This document shows, in pieces, positions 31,367 to 40,910 of a stretch of DNA of 64,000 bases (positions within the stretch are counted from its first letter, which is position 1; each line of letters opens with the position of its first letter). Position numbers and translations under genes: made by a program. This stretch comes from Vibrio penaeicida. Its GTDB lineage: Bacteria > Pseudomonadota > Gammaproteobacteria > Enterobacterales > Vibrionaceae. A model generated the notes under the pieces. The model was given only the letters and a program-made list of their open reading frames with translations, did not search any database and was not told the origin of the DNA. The stretch covers positions 992,001 to 1,056,000 of the forward strand of contig NZ_AP025144.1 of assembly GCF_019977755.1 (NCBI RefSeq), read 5' to 3'.

Positions 31367-31401
31367 GCCGACCCTTATGTAAAGCCTTTGGGTCGGCTTT
31401 A
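31367..31401 (+). terminator. Hairpin between sdhB and sucA
   Basis: GCCGACCC (31367-31374) and GGGTCGGC (31390-31397) form an 8-bp GC-rich stem with a 15-base loop, then TTTATT. It could give partial termination, separating sdh from suc expression within one cluster. Confidence 0.65.
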
Positions 31402-31457
31402 TTAATAGCTCGGCATAAGACCGATGCAAACGTGAAACCTACTGGTTAAGGGAAAAT

Positions 31458-34265
31458 ATGCACAACGGCGTGATGAAGGCATGGCTCGAGTCTTCACACT
31501 TGGCTGGCGCCAATGCAACTTATGTAGAAGAACTCTACGAACTGTATCTTAGTGATCCCGATCTGGTGAGTGAGGAATGGAAACGAGTATTTGAAGGGTT
31601 GCCTACGCAATCCGACGCGGTCGATCAACCGCATTCTCGTGTCCGTGATTACTTCCGTCGATTAGCGAAAGAAACAAAGCATTACAATGTCCAAGTTAGT
31701 GATCCCGATGTCGATGCTAAACAAGTAAAAGTACTACAGCTGATCAATGCCTACCGATTCCGCGGGCATGAAGCTGCCAACCTCGACCCTCTCGGTCTTT
31801 GGGAAAGAGATACAGTCGCTGAACTGAACCCTGCTTTCCATACCCTCACTGAAGAAGATTTAGACGAAACTTTTAACGTAGGTTCTTTTGCCAATGGGCA
31901 AGAAACTATGGTTTTGAGAGATCTTCAAAAAGCCCTCAAGCAAACTTACTGTGGCTCTGTCGGTGCTGAATACATGCACATGACAAATACAGAGCAAAAG
32001 CGTTGGATTCAGCAACGCTTGGAATCTGTATCAGGCCAAGCTTCATTTAGTGCTGAAGAGAAAAAGACTTTCCTTCATGAGCTGACTGCAGCCGAAGGCT
32101 TAGAGCGTTATCTCGGTGCTAAGTTCCCAGGTGCGAAACGTTTCTCCCTAGAAGGTGGCGATGCAATGATTCCTATGACTAAGGAAATCATTCGTAGCGC
32201 AGGTGCTCAGGGTGTGCGTGAAGTTGTTGTCGGCATGGCCCACCGTGGTCGTTTGAATATGCTGGTCAACGTGCTTGGTAAGAAGCCACAAGATTTGTTC
32301 GATGAATTTGCGGGCAAACACGATGACACTTGGGGTACTGGTGACGTTAAATATCACCAAGGCTTCTCTGCTGACTTTGCAACACCGGGTGGCGATGTAC
32401 ACCTAGCGTTAGCATTTAACCCATCTCACCTAGAAATCGTTAACCCTGTTGTTATCGGTTCGGTCCGAGCTCGTCAGGATCGCCTTGGGGATAAAGATGG
32501 AAGCAGCGTTCTGCCTATTACCATCCATGGGGACTCTGCGATAGCCGGGCAGGGCGTTGTTCAAGAAACGTTCAACATGTCTCAAGCTCGCGGTTTCTGT
32601 GTTGGTGGTACTGTCCGAATTGTTGTGAATAACCAAGTCGGTTTCACAACGTCGAACCCTCGTGATACTCGATCAACTATGTACTGTACCGATATTGCCA
32701 AGATGGTACAGGCACCGATTTTCCATGTGAACGCAGATGATCCAGAAGCGGTAGCTTTTGTTGCTCGCTTAGCTGTTGATTACCGTAATACGTTCAAATG
32801 TGATGTCGTTATTGATTTGGTTTGTTACCGTCGTCACGGTCACAACGAAGCGGATGAGCCGAATGCAACTCAACCGTTGATGTATCAAAAAATCAAAAAG
32901 CACCCAACCCCTCGTAAGCTATACGCAGACGTTCTAATTGAACGTGGCGAGTTTGATATTGAAACCGCCACGTTGTTAGTGAACGAGTACCGAGATGCAC
33001 TTGACCACGGTGAAGTCGTGGTGAAGGAGTGGCGTCCAATGGCACTGCATTCCGTAGACTGGTCACCTTATATTGGTCACGATTGGGATACGGATTGGGA
33101 TTCGAATTTTGATATCAAGCGCCTGAAAGAATTAGGTCAACGCTTGTGTCAGTACCCAGAAAGCCACAAGCTTCATAGCCGTGTAAACAAACTTTACAAC
33201 GATCGAACGTCGATGATTAATGGCGAGAAACAACTCGATTGGGGTATGGCTGAAACATTGGCGTATGCAACTTTGGTTGATGACGGCAAACGTATTCGTA
33301 TTTCTGGTCAAGATTCAGGTCGTGGTACTTTCTTCCACCGTCATTCTGTATTGCATAACCAAACGGATGCGAGCACCTATGTTCCTTTAGCGAACATCCA
33401 TGATAAGCAGGGTCCTTTCCAAGTATTTGACTCTGTTCTATCTGAAGAAGCTGTACTGGCATTTGAATACGGTTACGCGACAGCAGAACCGGGTGGTTTA
33501 ACGTTATGGGAAGCTCAGTTTGGTGACTTCGCGAACGGTGCACAGGTTGTAATCGACCAGTTTATCTCTTCTGGAGAGCAAAAGTGGGCTCGTTTGTGTG
33601 GTTTGACTATGCTTCTGCCTCACGGCTACGAAGGTCAAGGTCCAGAGCACTCCTCTGCACGTCTAGAGCGCTATTTGCAATTGTGTGCTGAACAAAACAT
33701 GCAAGTAGTCGTGCCTTCTACGCCTGCGCAGGTTTATCACATGATCCGTCGTCAAGTGGTGCGCCCAATGCGTCGTCCACTGATTGTTATGTCGCCTAAG
33801 TCTCTTTTACGTCATCCGCTTTGTACTTCTTCATTAGAAGATTTGTCGGAAGGTACGTTCCAAGCTGCAATTGGTGAGATAGATACACTGGAAGCATCTA
33901 AAGTGAAGCGTGTTGTATTTTGTTCGGGCAAGGTATATTACGACCTACTAGAGCAACGTCGCAACAACGAACAAGACGATGTTGCGATAGTTCGTATTGA
34001 ACAGTTGTACCCATTCCCGCTGGAAGAAGTACAAACTGCGATCGCACAATACACAAATGCAGTGGATTATGTTTGGTGTCAGGAAGAGCCTCAGAACCAA
34101 GGTGCTTGGTACTCTAGCCAACATAACTTCCGTGCCGCGATTCCAGCTGGTGCTGATTTGAAATACGCAGGTCGTCCGGCTTCGGCATCACCTGCAGTTG
34201 GATACATGTCAGTACACATGAAACAACAGAAAGCGTTAATTAGTGACGCACTTACCCTAGATTAA
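31458..34265 (+). CDS. sucA: 2-oxoglutarate dehydrogenase E1 component
   Basis: 935 residues, ThDP-dependent. The start MHNGVMKAWLESSHL aligns with the E. coli N-terminus better than Met6. Motifs are the MAHRGRLNML segment, the ThDP loop GDSAIAGQGVVQE, active-site RHGHNEADEP, and the C-terminal transketolase domain with PHGYEGQGPEHSS. It decarboxylates 2-oxoglutarate and transfers the succinyl group to SucB. Confidence 0.98.
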   Translation: MHNGVMKAWLESSHLAGANATYVEELYELYLSDPDLVSEEWKRVFEGLPTQSDAVDQPHSRVRDYFRRLAKETKHYNVQVSDPDVDAKQVKVLQLINAYRFRGHEAANLDPLGLWERDTVAELNPAFHTLTEEDLDETFNVGSFANGQETMVLRDLQKALKQTYCGSVGAEYMHMTNTEQKRWIQQRLESVSGQASFSAEEKKTFLHELTAAEGLERYLGAKFPGAKRFSLEGGDAMIPMTKEIIRSAGAQGVREVVVGMAHRGRLNMLVNVLGKKPQDLFDEFAGKHDDTWGTGDVKYHQGFSADFATPGGDVHLALAFNPSHLEIVNPVVIGSVRARQDRLGDKDGSSVLPITIHGDSAIAGQGVVQETFNMSQARGFCVGGTVRIVVNNQVGFTTSNPRDTRSTMYCTDIAKMVQAPIFHVNADDPEAVAFVARLAVDYRNTFKCDVVIDLVCYRRHGHNEADEPNATQPLMYQKIKKHPTPRKLYADVLIERGEFDIETATLLVNEYRDALDHGEVVVKEWRPMALHSVDWSPYIGHDWDTDWDSNFDIKRLKELGQRLCQYPESHKLHSRVNKLYNDRTSMINGEKQLDWGMAETLAYATLVDDGKRIRISGQDSGRGTFFHRHSVLHNQTDASTYVPLANIHDKQGPFQVFDSVLSEEAVLAFEYGYATAEPGGLTLWEAQFGDFANGAQVVIDQFISSGEQKWARLCGLTMLLPHGYEGQGPEHSSARLERYLQLCAEQNMQVVVPSTPAQVYHMIRRQVVRPMRRPLIVMSPKSLLRHPLCTSSLEDLSEGTFQAAIGEIDTLEASKVKRVVFCSGKVYYDLLEQRRNNEQDDVAIVRIEQLYPFPLEEVQTAIAQYTNAVDYVWCQEEPQNQGAWYSSQHNFRAAIPAGADLKYAGRPASASPAVGYMSVHMKQQKALISDALTLD

Positions 34266-34293
34266 GAACTAGAAGAAAAAGGACGAAACAGAC

Positions 34294-35502
34294 ATGACAA
34301 TTGAAATTCTGGTTCCAGACTTACCTGAATCTGTAGCTGATGCGACGGTTGCAACGTGGCACAAAAAACCAGGTGATGCAATCGAGCGCGACGAAGTCAT
34401 TGTTGATATTGAAACAGATAAAGTTGTACTGGAAGTACCTGCCCCTGAAGCCGGTGTACTTGAAGCCATCGTCGAAGAAGAAGGTGCAACAGTACTAGGT
34501 CGTCAAGTTATTGCTAGATTGAAGCCTGGCGCTGTAGCGGGTGAACCGACAGCAGACAGCACAGACGACAAAGAAGCTTCTCCAGACAAGCGCCATAAAG
34601 CTTCTTTGACGGAAGAATCTAACGATGCATTGAGCCCAGCAGTTCGCCGTTTACTTGCAGAGCACAACCTAGATGCAAACCAAGTGAAAGGAACGGGTGT
34701 TGGTGGTCGTATTACTCGTGAAGATATCGATGCGCATTTAGCTGCCGCGAAATCTGCACCAGCCGCCGCTGCTCAACCAGAAATAGAAGCACCTGCAGCC
34801 GCACGCACCCAGAAGCGTGTACCTATGACGCGTCTTCGTAAGACAGTCGCGAAGCGTCTTCTTGAAGCGAAAAACAGCACAGCGATGTTGACAACGTTTA
34901 ATGAAGTGAACATGAAGCCAATCATGGATCTTCGTAAGCAGTATAAAGACCAATTTGAAGAGCGCCACGGTACGCGTCTTGGATTTATGTCTTTCTACGT
35001 GAAAGCTGTAACTGAAGCGCTGAAGCGTTACCCAGAAGTGAATGCATCGATTGATGGCGAAGACATTGTTTACCACAACTACTTCGATATCAGCATGGCA
35101 GTTTCAACACCTCGTGGTCTTGTTACTCCTGTACTGAAAGATTGTGATACGTTGGGTTTTGCTGAAATTGAAAAAGGCATCAAAGAGCTGGCAATCAAAG
35201 GTCGTGACGGCAAACTGACCGTTGATGAGTTGGTTGGCGGTAACTTTACTATCACTAATGGTGGCGTATTTGGTTCTCTAATGTCTACACCGATCATTAA
35301 CCCACCACAGTCTGCAATTCTTGGTATGCACAAAATCCAAGAGCGTCCTATGGCGGTTGATGGGAAAGTTGAGATTCTTCCAATGATGTACTTGGCTCTA
35401 TCTTACGATCACCGTTTGATTGATGGTCGTGAGTCGGTTGGATTCCTAGTAACGATTAAAGAGTTGCTTGAAGATCCAGCTCGTCTATTGTTAGACGTAT
35501 AG
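34294..35502 (+). CDS. sucB: 2-oxoglutarate dehydrogenase E2, dihydrolipoyl succinyltransferase
   Basis: 402 residues. One lipoyl domain (1-75) with Lys43 in IETDKVVLE, a Pro/Ala linker, the E3-binding domain (about 108-145, [14 protein letters not shown]) and the catalytic domain with HRLIDGRE (His373, Asp377). It forms the 24-mer core with SucA and Lpd. Lpd is not in this window and is normally beside aceEF. Confidence 0.98.
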   Translation: MTIEILVPDLPESVADATVATWHKKPGDAIERDEVIVDIETDKVVLEVPAPEAGVLEAIVEEEGATVLGRQVIARLKPGAVAGEPTADSTDDKEASPDKRHKASLTEESNDALSPAVRRLLAEHNLDANQVKGTGVGGRITREDIDAHLAAAKSAPAAAAQPEIEAPAAARTQKRVPMTRLRKTVAKRLLEAKNSTAMLTTFNEVNMKPIMDLRKQYKDQFEERHGTRLGFMSFYVKAVTEALKRYPEVNASIDGEDIVYHNYFDISMAVSTPRGLVTPVLKDCDTLGFAEIEKGIKELAIKGRDGKLTVDELVGGNFTITNGGVFGSLMSTPIINPPQSAILGMHKIQERPMAVDGKVEILPMMYLALSYDHRLIDGRESVGFLVTIKELLEDPARLLLDV

Positions 35503-35527
35503 TCCGCTAAGCAAAAGCATAAAAATT

Positions 35528-35556
35528 GAGCCAGGCTCTCAACGTCTGGCTCTTTA
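35528..35556 (+). terminator. Hairpin between sucB and sucC
   Basis: GAGCCAG and CTGGCTC form a 7-bp stem (extendable with a mismatch) followed by TTTATT, 25 bases after the sucB stop. Together with the 175-bp gap it suggests partly separate expression of sucCD. Confidence 0.6.
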
Positions 35557-35677
35557 TTGCGGGTAAATCTCGCATGCTCAAGACTAAAACCCTACATACG
35601 TGCGCCGTTTATCAGAATTGATAACGCGTCTATGGAAATAATAAATCCCCTAAGGGATAAACAAACGGAATAACACA

Positions 35678-36844
35678 ATGAATTTGCATGAATACCAAGC
35701 CAAACAGCTGTTTGCAGAATTCGGTTTGCCTGTACCAGAAGGTTTCGCGTGTGATACAGCTCAAGAAGCTTTTGAAGCTGCCGGCCGCATCAGTACAGCG
35801 AAGAAAGTCGTTAAGTGCCAGGTACACGCTGGTGGTCGCGGTAAAGCGGGCGGCGTTGAACTGCATGACACAAAAGAAGGCGTAAAAGAATTTGCACAAA
35901 AGTGGCTGGGTAAAAACCTTGTTACTTACCAAACAGACGCTAACGGTCAGCCAGTAACAAAAATCCTAGTTGAAGAAGCATCGAACATTGCTAACGAGCT
36001 GTACCTAGGTGCCGTTGTTGACCGTGCTAGTCGTAAAATTGTATTCATGGCGTCTACTGAAGGCGGCGTGGACATCGAGAAAATTGCTGAAGAAACACCT
36101 GAGTTGATTCATAAAGCGGCAATCGACCCATTGGTTGGTCCTCAAGCTTACCAAGGTCGTGAGCTTGCGTTCAAACTTGGTCTAGCGGGAGATCAAATCA
36201 AGCAGTTTGTTAAGATCTTCATGGGTCTTGGCACTATGTTCTCTCAGTACGATTTGGCTCTTCTAGAAATTAACCCACTTGTTGTGACAGGTGAAGGTAA
36301 CCTTCTATGTCTTGACGGTAAAATCAACATCGATTCAAACGCGATGTACCGTCAGCCTAAGCTTCGTGAAATGCACGATCCATCTCAAGAAGATGAGCGT
36401 GAAGCACACGCTGCACAGTGGGAACTAAACTACGTAGCACTGGATGGTAACGTTGGCTGTATGGTTAACGGTGCAGGTCTTGCGATGGGTACGATGGACA
36501 TCGTAAACCTGCATGGCGGTAAGCCAGCTAACTTCCTAGATGTAGGTGGCGGCGCAACAAAAGAGCGCGTAGCAGAAGCATTCAAGATCATCCTGTCTGA
36601 TGACAATGTTAAAGCAGTACTCGTAAACATCTTCGGTGGTATCGTTCGTTGTGACATGATTGCTGAAGGTATTATCGGTGCGGTTAAAGAAGTTGGCGTA
36701 ACAGTGCCTGTTGTTGTTCGTTTAGAAGGTACTAACGCAGACTTAGGTCGCGAAGTTCTTGCTAATTCTGATGTTGATATCATTGCTGCTGAGTCGCTAA
36801 CAGATGCTGCTCAGAAAGTTGTAGCTGCTGCGGAGGCGAAATAA
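35678..36844 (+). CDS. sucC: Succinyl-CoA synthetase beta subunit
   Basis: 388 residues, ATP-grasp. N-terminus [12 protein letters not shown] is the family hallmark. The ATP site includes [14 protein letters not shown] and [20 protein letters not shown] and [15 protein letters not shown] form the CoA/subunit-contact part. It pairs with SucD; the start of sucD overlaps the sucC stop by one base. Confidence 0.98.
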   Translation: MNLHEYQAKQLFAEFGLPVPEGFACDTAQEAFEAAGRISTAKKVVKCQVHAGGRGKAGGVELHDTKEGVKEFAQKWLGKNLVTYQTDANGQPVTKILVEEASNIANELYLGAVVDRASRKIVFMASTEGGVDIEKIAEETPELIHKAAIDPLVGPQAYQGRELAFKLGLAGDQIKQFVKIFMGLGTMFSQYDLALLEINPLVVTGEGNLLCLDGKINIDSNAMYRQPKLREMHDPSQEDEREAHAAQWELNYVALDGNVGCMVNGAGLAMGTMDIVNLHGGKPANFLDVGGGATKERVAEAFKIILSDDNVKAVLVNIFGGIVRCDMIAEGIIGAVKEVGVTVPVVVRLEGTNADLGREVLANSDVDIIAAESLTDAAQKVVAAAEAK

Positions 36845-37716
36845 TGTCTGTACTAATTAACAAAGACACTAAAGTAATCTGTCAGGGCTTCACTGGTGGT
36901 CAAGGTACTTTCCACTCTGAGCAAGCGATCGCTTACGGTACGCAAATGGTTGGTGGTGTTTCTCCTGGTAAAGGTGGTCAAACTCACTTAGGTCAACCAG
37001 TATTCAATACTGTTCGTGAAGCAGTAGAAGCGACTGGCGCAACAGCGACAGTAATCTACGTTCCAGCACCATTCTGTAAAGATGCGATTCTAGAAGCTAT
37101 CGATGCAGGTATTGAGCTCATCGTTACTATCACAGAAGGCATTCCAACTACGGATATGATTGATGTGAAAGTGAAGCTAGAAGAAACTGGCGTTCGCATG
37201 ATCGGTCCTAACTGCCCAGGCGTTATTACTCCTGACGAGTGTAAGATTGGTATCATGCCTGGTCACATCCACAAGAAAGGTAAAGTGGGTATCGTATCGC
37301 GTTCAGGTACATTGACTTACGAAGCCGTTAAGCAAACAACTGACGAAGGCTTTGGTCAATCTACTTGTGTTGGTATTGGTGGTGACCCAATCCCTGGTTC
37401 AAACTTCATTGATATTCTGAAGTTGTTCCAAGAAGACCCAGAAACAGAAGCTATCGTTATGATCGGTGAGATCGGCGGAACAGCGGAAGAAGAAGCAGCA
37501 GCGTACATCAAAGAGAACGTAACTAAGCCTGTAGTTTCTTACATCGCTGGTGTTACGGCTCCTCCTGGTAAGCGTATGGGTCACGCTGGTGCAATCATCT
37601 CTGGCGGTAAAGGTACTGCGGAAGACAAATTTGCAGCACTAGAAGCGGCTGGCGTTAAGACGACTAAGTCTCTGGCTGAAATCGGTAAAGCACTTCGTGA
37701 AGTGACTGGCTGGTAA
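36844..37716 (+). CDS. sucD: Succinyl-CoA synthetase alpha subunit
   Basis: 290 residues. CoA-binding N-terminal Rossmann domain with [14 protein letters not shown] and the active phosphohistidine in [13 protein letters not shown] (His247). It makes ATP or GTP from succinyl-CoA together with SucC. Overlap with sucC indicates coupled translation. Last gene of the TCA cluster. Confidence 0.98.
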   Translation: MSVLINKDTKVICQGFTGGQGTFHSEQAIAYGTQMVGGVSPGKGGQTHLGQPVFNTVREAVEATGATATVIYVPAPFCKDAILEAIDAGIELIVTITEGIPTTDMIDVKVKLEETGVRMIGPNCPGVITPDECKIGIMPGHIHKKGKVGIVSRSGTLTYEAVKQTTDEGFGQSTCVGIGGDPIPGSNFIDILKLFQEDPETEAIVMIGEIGGTAEEEAAAYIKENVTKPVVSYIAGVTAPPGKRMGHAGAIISGGKGTAEDKFAALEAAGVKTTKSLAEIGKALREVTGW

Positions 37717-37733
37717 GAAAGTTCAGTGAATAC

Positions 37734-37766
37734 AAAAAACCGGAGCTTAGAAGCTCCGGTTTTTTT
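37734..37766. terminator. Terminator after sucD
   Basis: AAAAAACCGGAGCTT, AG, AAGCTCCGGTTTTTT: a long perfect stem with flanking A and T tracts, between sucD and the convergent glycosyltransferase gene. Confidence 0.92.
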
Positions 37767-37798
37767 ATGTCTTTTTTAATTGTGATTTCTAATCACCA

Positions 37799-38860
37799 TC
37801 AAAATGGGATTTTAAGCGACTTTAGGATTTGCGCCGCGTCTAGGTTATCTAACCCATCAACATTGACGGTGTTGCTTCCTAGCAACCCGTATCGCTCTAT
37901 CGAGGTATGAGTATAAAGACCAACACAGTTTGCTCCAGCGGCATCCGCCAAATGCAAAGGACCGGTATCGCAACAAATAAACCCATCCATTTGTTTGAGC
38001 ACGGCAGCAAGTACTCGCATATCTTTTGATTGATAAGTTTGTGTTTCAGCGTTGAGTGGGGCTGGGATGTCAGGGCTCAATATTTCGATCCAATTGATTT
38101 GCTTGCCCGTCACTTCATCAAATTGAGTGAGCACGGTTTCCCAGGTGGTTTCATCAAGTTGCTTTTCTCCGCGTGCTCCACGGAAGTAAGCCAATGTGAT
38201 GTGTTCCTTTCCTTTTCGCAACTGCTGAGAAATTTGTTGTGCATTCTCTGTTTCTTGCTGAGAAAACGCCATTGTGTGGTCGTATTCAGGATCAAGCTTG
38301 ATTCCCATGCCTTTTAAAATATCTAAACTTTCTAGCGCTGCGTGGGGATGTCTCACAGGCAGCGGTGATGAGTGAGGGGCTGCAGGTAGCCTGTCTTTCG
38401 CGTACTCAGATACCTTATTACGAGCGTCTAGCATTGATGACATCATGCTATCAGTGACAGAAGAGTAGGGGACAAGAACCAAGTCATAGGTATTTTTCCT
38501 TAAACGGAAAATACATTGCAGCCAGCTTACTATCTGTTTGAAAGAGAAGCTGGAGTAATCGAATTTCCCTAGCCCCATATTTTGAAAAAACTGCCCTTGC
38601 CACGGTTCGCGCAGTAGCAAATCTATTTTGGCATCGGGATATTGCTTTCTAAGTTCTCGAATGAAAGGCAACATAAAAAACATATTTCCGATACGCTTAT
38701 TGTTACGAATCAGTAAGATATGCTTCACATCTTCGTTATCTAAAAGCTTAGGTTCCAGCGACTTGTTATTACTGAGTAACTTGTACAGTAATATTTCAGA
38801 AGATCCCATTTTGTCACGACGGTAGCTGTCAAACCGACGCAGTGCATTTCGTATTGTCAT
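37799..38860 (-). CDS. GT9-family (heptosyltransferase-like) LPS glycosyltransferase
   Basis: 353 residues. N-terminal ILLIRNNKRIGNMFFMLPFIRELRKQYP is split here as ILLIRNNKRIGN and FIRELRKQYP, the typical start of ADP-heptose:LPS heptosyltransferases, and the C-terminal nucleotide-sugar site reads FICCDTGPLHLADAAG, the GT9 pattern. The N-terminal basic stretch (RRFDSYRRDK) may touch the membrane. The acceptor is probably the LPS core; the donor is not certain to be ADP-heptose. Divergent from the msbA-type gene, 157 bp away, which supports a role in LPS. Confidence 0.8.
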   Translation of the reverse strand: MTIRNALRRFDSYRRDKMGSSEILLYKLLSNNKSLEPKLLDNEDVKHILLIRNNKRIGNMFFMLPFIRELRKQYPDAKIDLLLREPWQGQFFQNMGLGKFDYSSFSFKQIVSWLQCIFRLRKNTYDLVLVPYSSVTDSMMSSMLDARNKVSEYAKDRLPAAPHSSPLPVRHPHAALESLDILKGMGIKLDPEYDHTMAFSQQETENAQQISQQLRKGKEHITLAYFRGARGEKQLDETTWETVLTQFDEVTGKQINWIEILSPDIPAPLNAETQTYQSKDMRVLAAVLKQMDGFICCDTGPLHLADAAGANCVGLYTHTSIERYGLLGSNTVNVDGLDNLDAAQILKSLKIPF

Positions 38861-39017
38861 AAATTATTTTTGATTCTCGTTTGGCTACTGTCGCGCACAG
38901 AAGTGAGGGACTTTAACAAGCATTTTTCAGCAGATCCAGCAGCAGTTTTGATGACAAAAGTACAATACACTGACTGAATTAATGGTAATCTAGCGCAAAA
39001 ATTTTCACGAAACTCTT

Positions 39018-40784
39018 ATGACTGTCATTAAAGATAAGAAAAGTATCGAACAATTTAAGCGATTACTTCCCTACATCAGCGTTTATAAGCTGGCGATAGG
39101 CGGAGCGATAGTGGCATTGGCGATTAACGCCTTAAGTGACATCTATATGCTCTCTTTGCTTAAGCCTATCTTGGACGAAGGCTTTGGTGACCTAGAATCT
39201 AATTATCTACAGATACTCCCGTTTATCATATTGGGAACCGCACTTTTACGTGGTTGCAGCGGGTTTGTTTATGGTTATTTACTCAGTTGGGTTTCAAGCA
39301 ACATTGTCATGAAGTTGCGTCGAGAGCTTTTCAATCACCTAATGAAAATGCCCGTTTCTTATTTCAGTAAAGAATCCACTGGCACCTTACTTTCCAAAAT
39401 TACTTACGATACAGAGCAAGTTGCTGGGGCGACCAGTAGCACCTTAATCACCCTTGTGCGCGAAATTGTGACTATTTTTGGTCTACTTGCTTTGATGTTC
39501 TGGACCAGTTGGCAACTCTCTTCTGTTCTTCTTATTGTTTGCCCTGTTATAGGCATATTAATCAGTGTCATTTCTAAGCGCCTGAAAAAAGTCAGCCACA
39601 ATATTCAAAATGAAATGGGAAACTTAGCAACAAGCTCTGAGCAAATGCTGAAAGGGCACAAAGAAGTGTTAAGTTTTGGCGGGCAGAAAAAAGAAGTTTG
39701 CCGTTTTGAAGGTGTCACAAATCAAGTTCGCCAGCAAAACATGAAATTGATCGTGGCGCAGCAAGTGTCTAGCCCCGTCATTCAAACTATTGCCTCGTTC
39801 GCATTAGTAGCTGTGTTGTATATTGCGAGTATGGACAACATTCATGACCAGCTTTCTGCGGGCACATTTACCGTTGTATTTGCTTCGATGTATAGCCTTC
39901 TTCGCCCTTTGCGAGGCTTAACCAATGTGCTTTCTGAGTTTCAACGAGGTATGGCAGCGTGCGAATCTCTGTTTGAAATATTGGATAAACCTACAGAAAG
40001 CAACACAGGAAAACACACGCAAGACTCTACGGAAGGAAACATCCGTTTCGATGGTGTGAGTTTTGGTTACGAAGGTGCTGCGGGTAAAGCCTTGGATAAT
40101 ATCTCCATTGATATTCCGACTAACAAAATGACGGCGATAGTCGGCCGATCTGGATCGGGTAAAAGTACTTTGGTTCAGCTTCTTCCAAGGTTGTACTCGG
40201 TTGATTCCGGCTCGGTATTGCTTGATGGTGTGAACGTTGAAGATTACGAACTTTCTAACTTACGCACGCACATCAGTTCTGTGTCTCAAGATATTCATTT
40301 GTTCAGCGATAGCATAGCCAATAACATAGCGTATCCAGCGCTAGAGAACGCGAAGCGCTCCGAAATAGAGAATGCAGCTAAATTGGCTAACGCCCATGAA
40401 TTTATTGTTCAGTTGCCTGAGGGCTACGATACTGAAATTGGTCAAAATGGTGTCACCCTTTCAGGAGGTCAGCGTCAGCGTCTTGCCATAGCTAGAGCGT
40501 TACTGAAGAAGTCAAAGGTTCTAATACTGGATGAAGCCACCTCCGCTCTGGATACTGAATCCGAAAGAGCAATACAGGAAGCGCTGGCTAATATTCAAAA
40601 AGAAAAGACGCTGGTTGTCATTGCGCATCGCCTATCCACGATTGAGCATGCCGACAACATTATTGTCGTTGAACAAGGGAGAGTTTCTGGTCAAGGCACT
40701 CACCAAGAGCTTTTAAACTCCGATCCTGTCTATTCAAAGCTTTATCAAAGCCTCAAATCAAAAGAACAGGAAGCGCAGGCGTAG
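39018..40784 (+). CDS. msbA: MsbA-type lipid A exporter ABC transporter
   Basis: 588 residues, a fused half-transporter. Six membrane helices (residues about 20-310, with SWVSSNIVMKLRRELF and YFSKESTGTLLSKITYDTEQV coupling regions) are followed by an ATPase domain with Walker A GRSGSGKST, signature LSGGQRQR and Walker B VLILDEATSALD. It flips lipid A-core across the inner membrane. In E. coli and most vibrios msbA is followed by lpxK; here it is followed by the decarboxylase operon, and the N-terminus (MTVIKDKKSIEQFKRLLPY) differs from the usual Vibrio MsbA I recall. It may therefore be a second, locus-specific paralogue. That is an inference. Confidence 0.85.
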   Translation: MTVIKDKKSIEQFKRLLPYISVYKLAIGGAIVALAINALSDIYMLSLLKPILDEGFGDLESNYLQILPFIILGTALLRGCSGFVYGYLLSWVSSNIVMKLRRELFNHLMKMPVSYFSKESTGTLLSKITYDTEQVAGATSSTLITLVREIVTIFGLLALMFWTSWQLSSVLLIVCPVIGILISVISKRLKKVSHNIQNEMGNLATSSEQMLKGHKEVLSFGGQKKEVCRFEGVTNQVRQQNMKLIVAQQVSSPVIQTIASFALVAVLYIASMDNIHDQLSAGTFTVVFASMYSLLRPLRGLTNVLSEFQRGMAACESLFEILDKPTESNTGKHTQDSTEGNIRFDGVSFGYEGAAGKALDNISIDIPTNKMTAIVGRSGSGKSTLVQLLPRLYSVDSGSVLLDGVNVEDYELSNLRTHISSVSQDIHLFSDSIANNIAYPALENAKRSEIENAAKLANAHEFIVQLPEGYDTEIGQNGVTLSGGQRQRLAIARALLKKSKVLILDEATSALDTESERAIQEALANIQKEKTLVVIAHRLSTIEHADNIIVVEQGRVSGQGTHQELLNSDPVYSKLYQSLKSKEQEAQA

Positions 40785-40841
40785 TCTGCCTTTCTGCTGA
40801 ATAAGCTAAGCGTATTGTTTAATTGAAAATACTGATTTAAC

Positions 40842-40878
40842 AGTCAGTAGTTCGTAGTATTCCGCCGAACTACTGACT
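40842..40878 (+). terminator. Long hairpin between msbA and the decarboxylase gene
   Basis: AGTCAGTAGTTCG (40842-40854) and CGAACTACTGACT (40866-40878) are perfect 13-base complements with an 11-base loop, followed by TTTTC. It could terminate msbA or act as an attenuator for the next operon, whose start codon is 33 bases on. The stem is only moderately GC-rich and the T run is short. Confidence 0.65.
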
Positions 40879-40910
40879 TTTCAGAATTTTAAACATTAGG
40901 TTGCTTAGCC

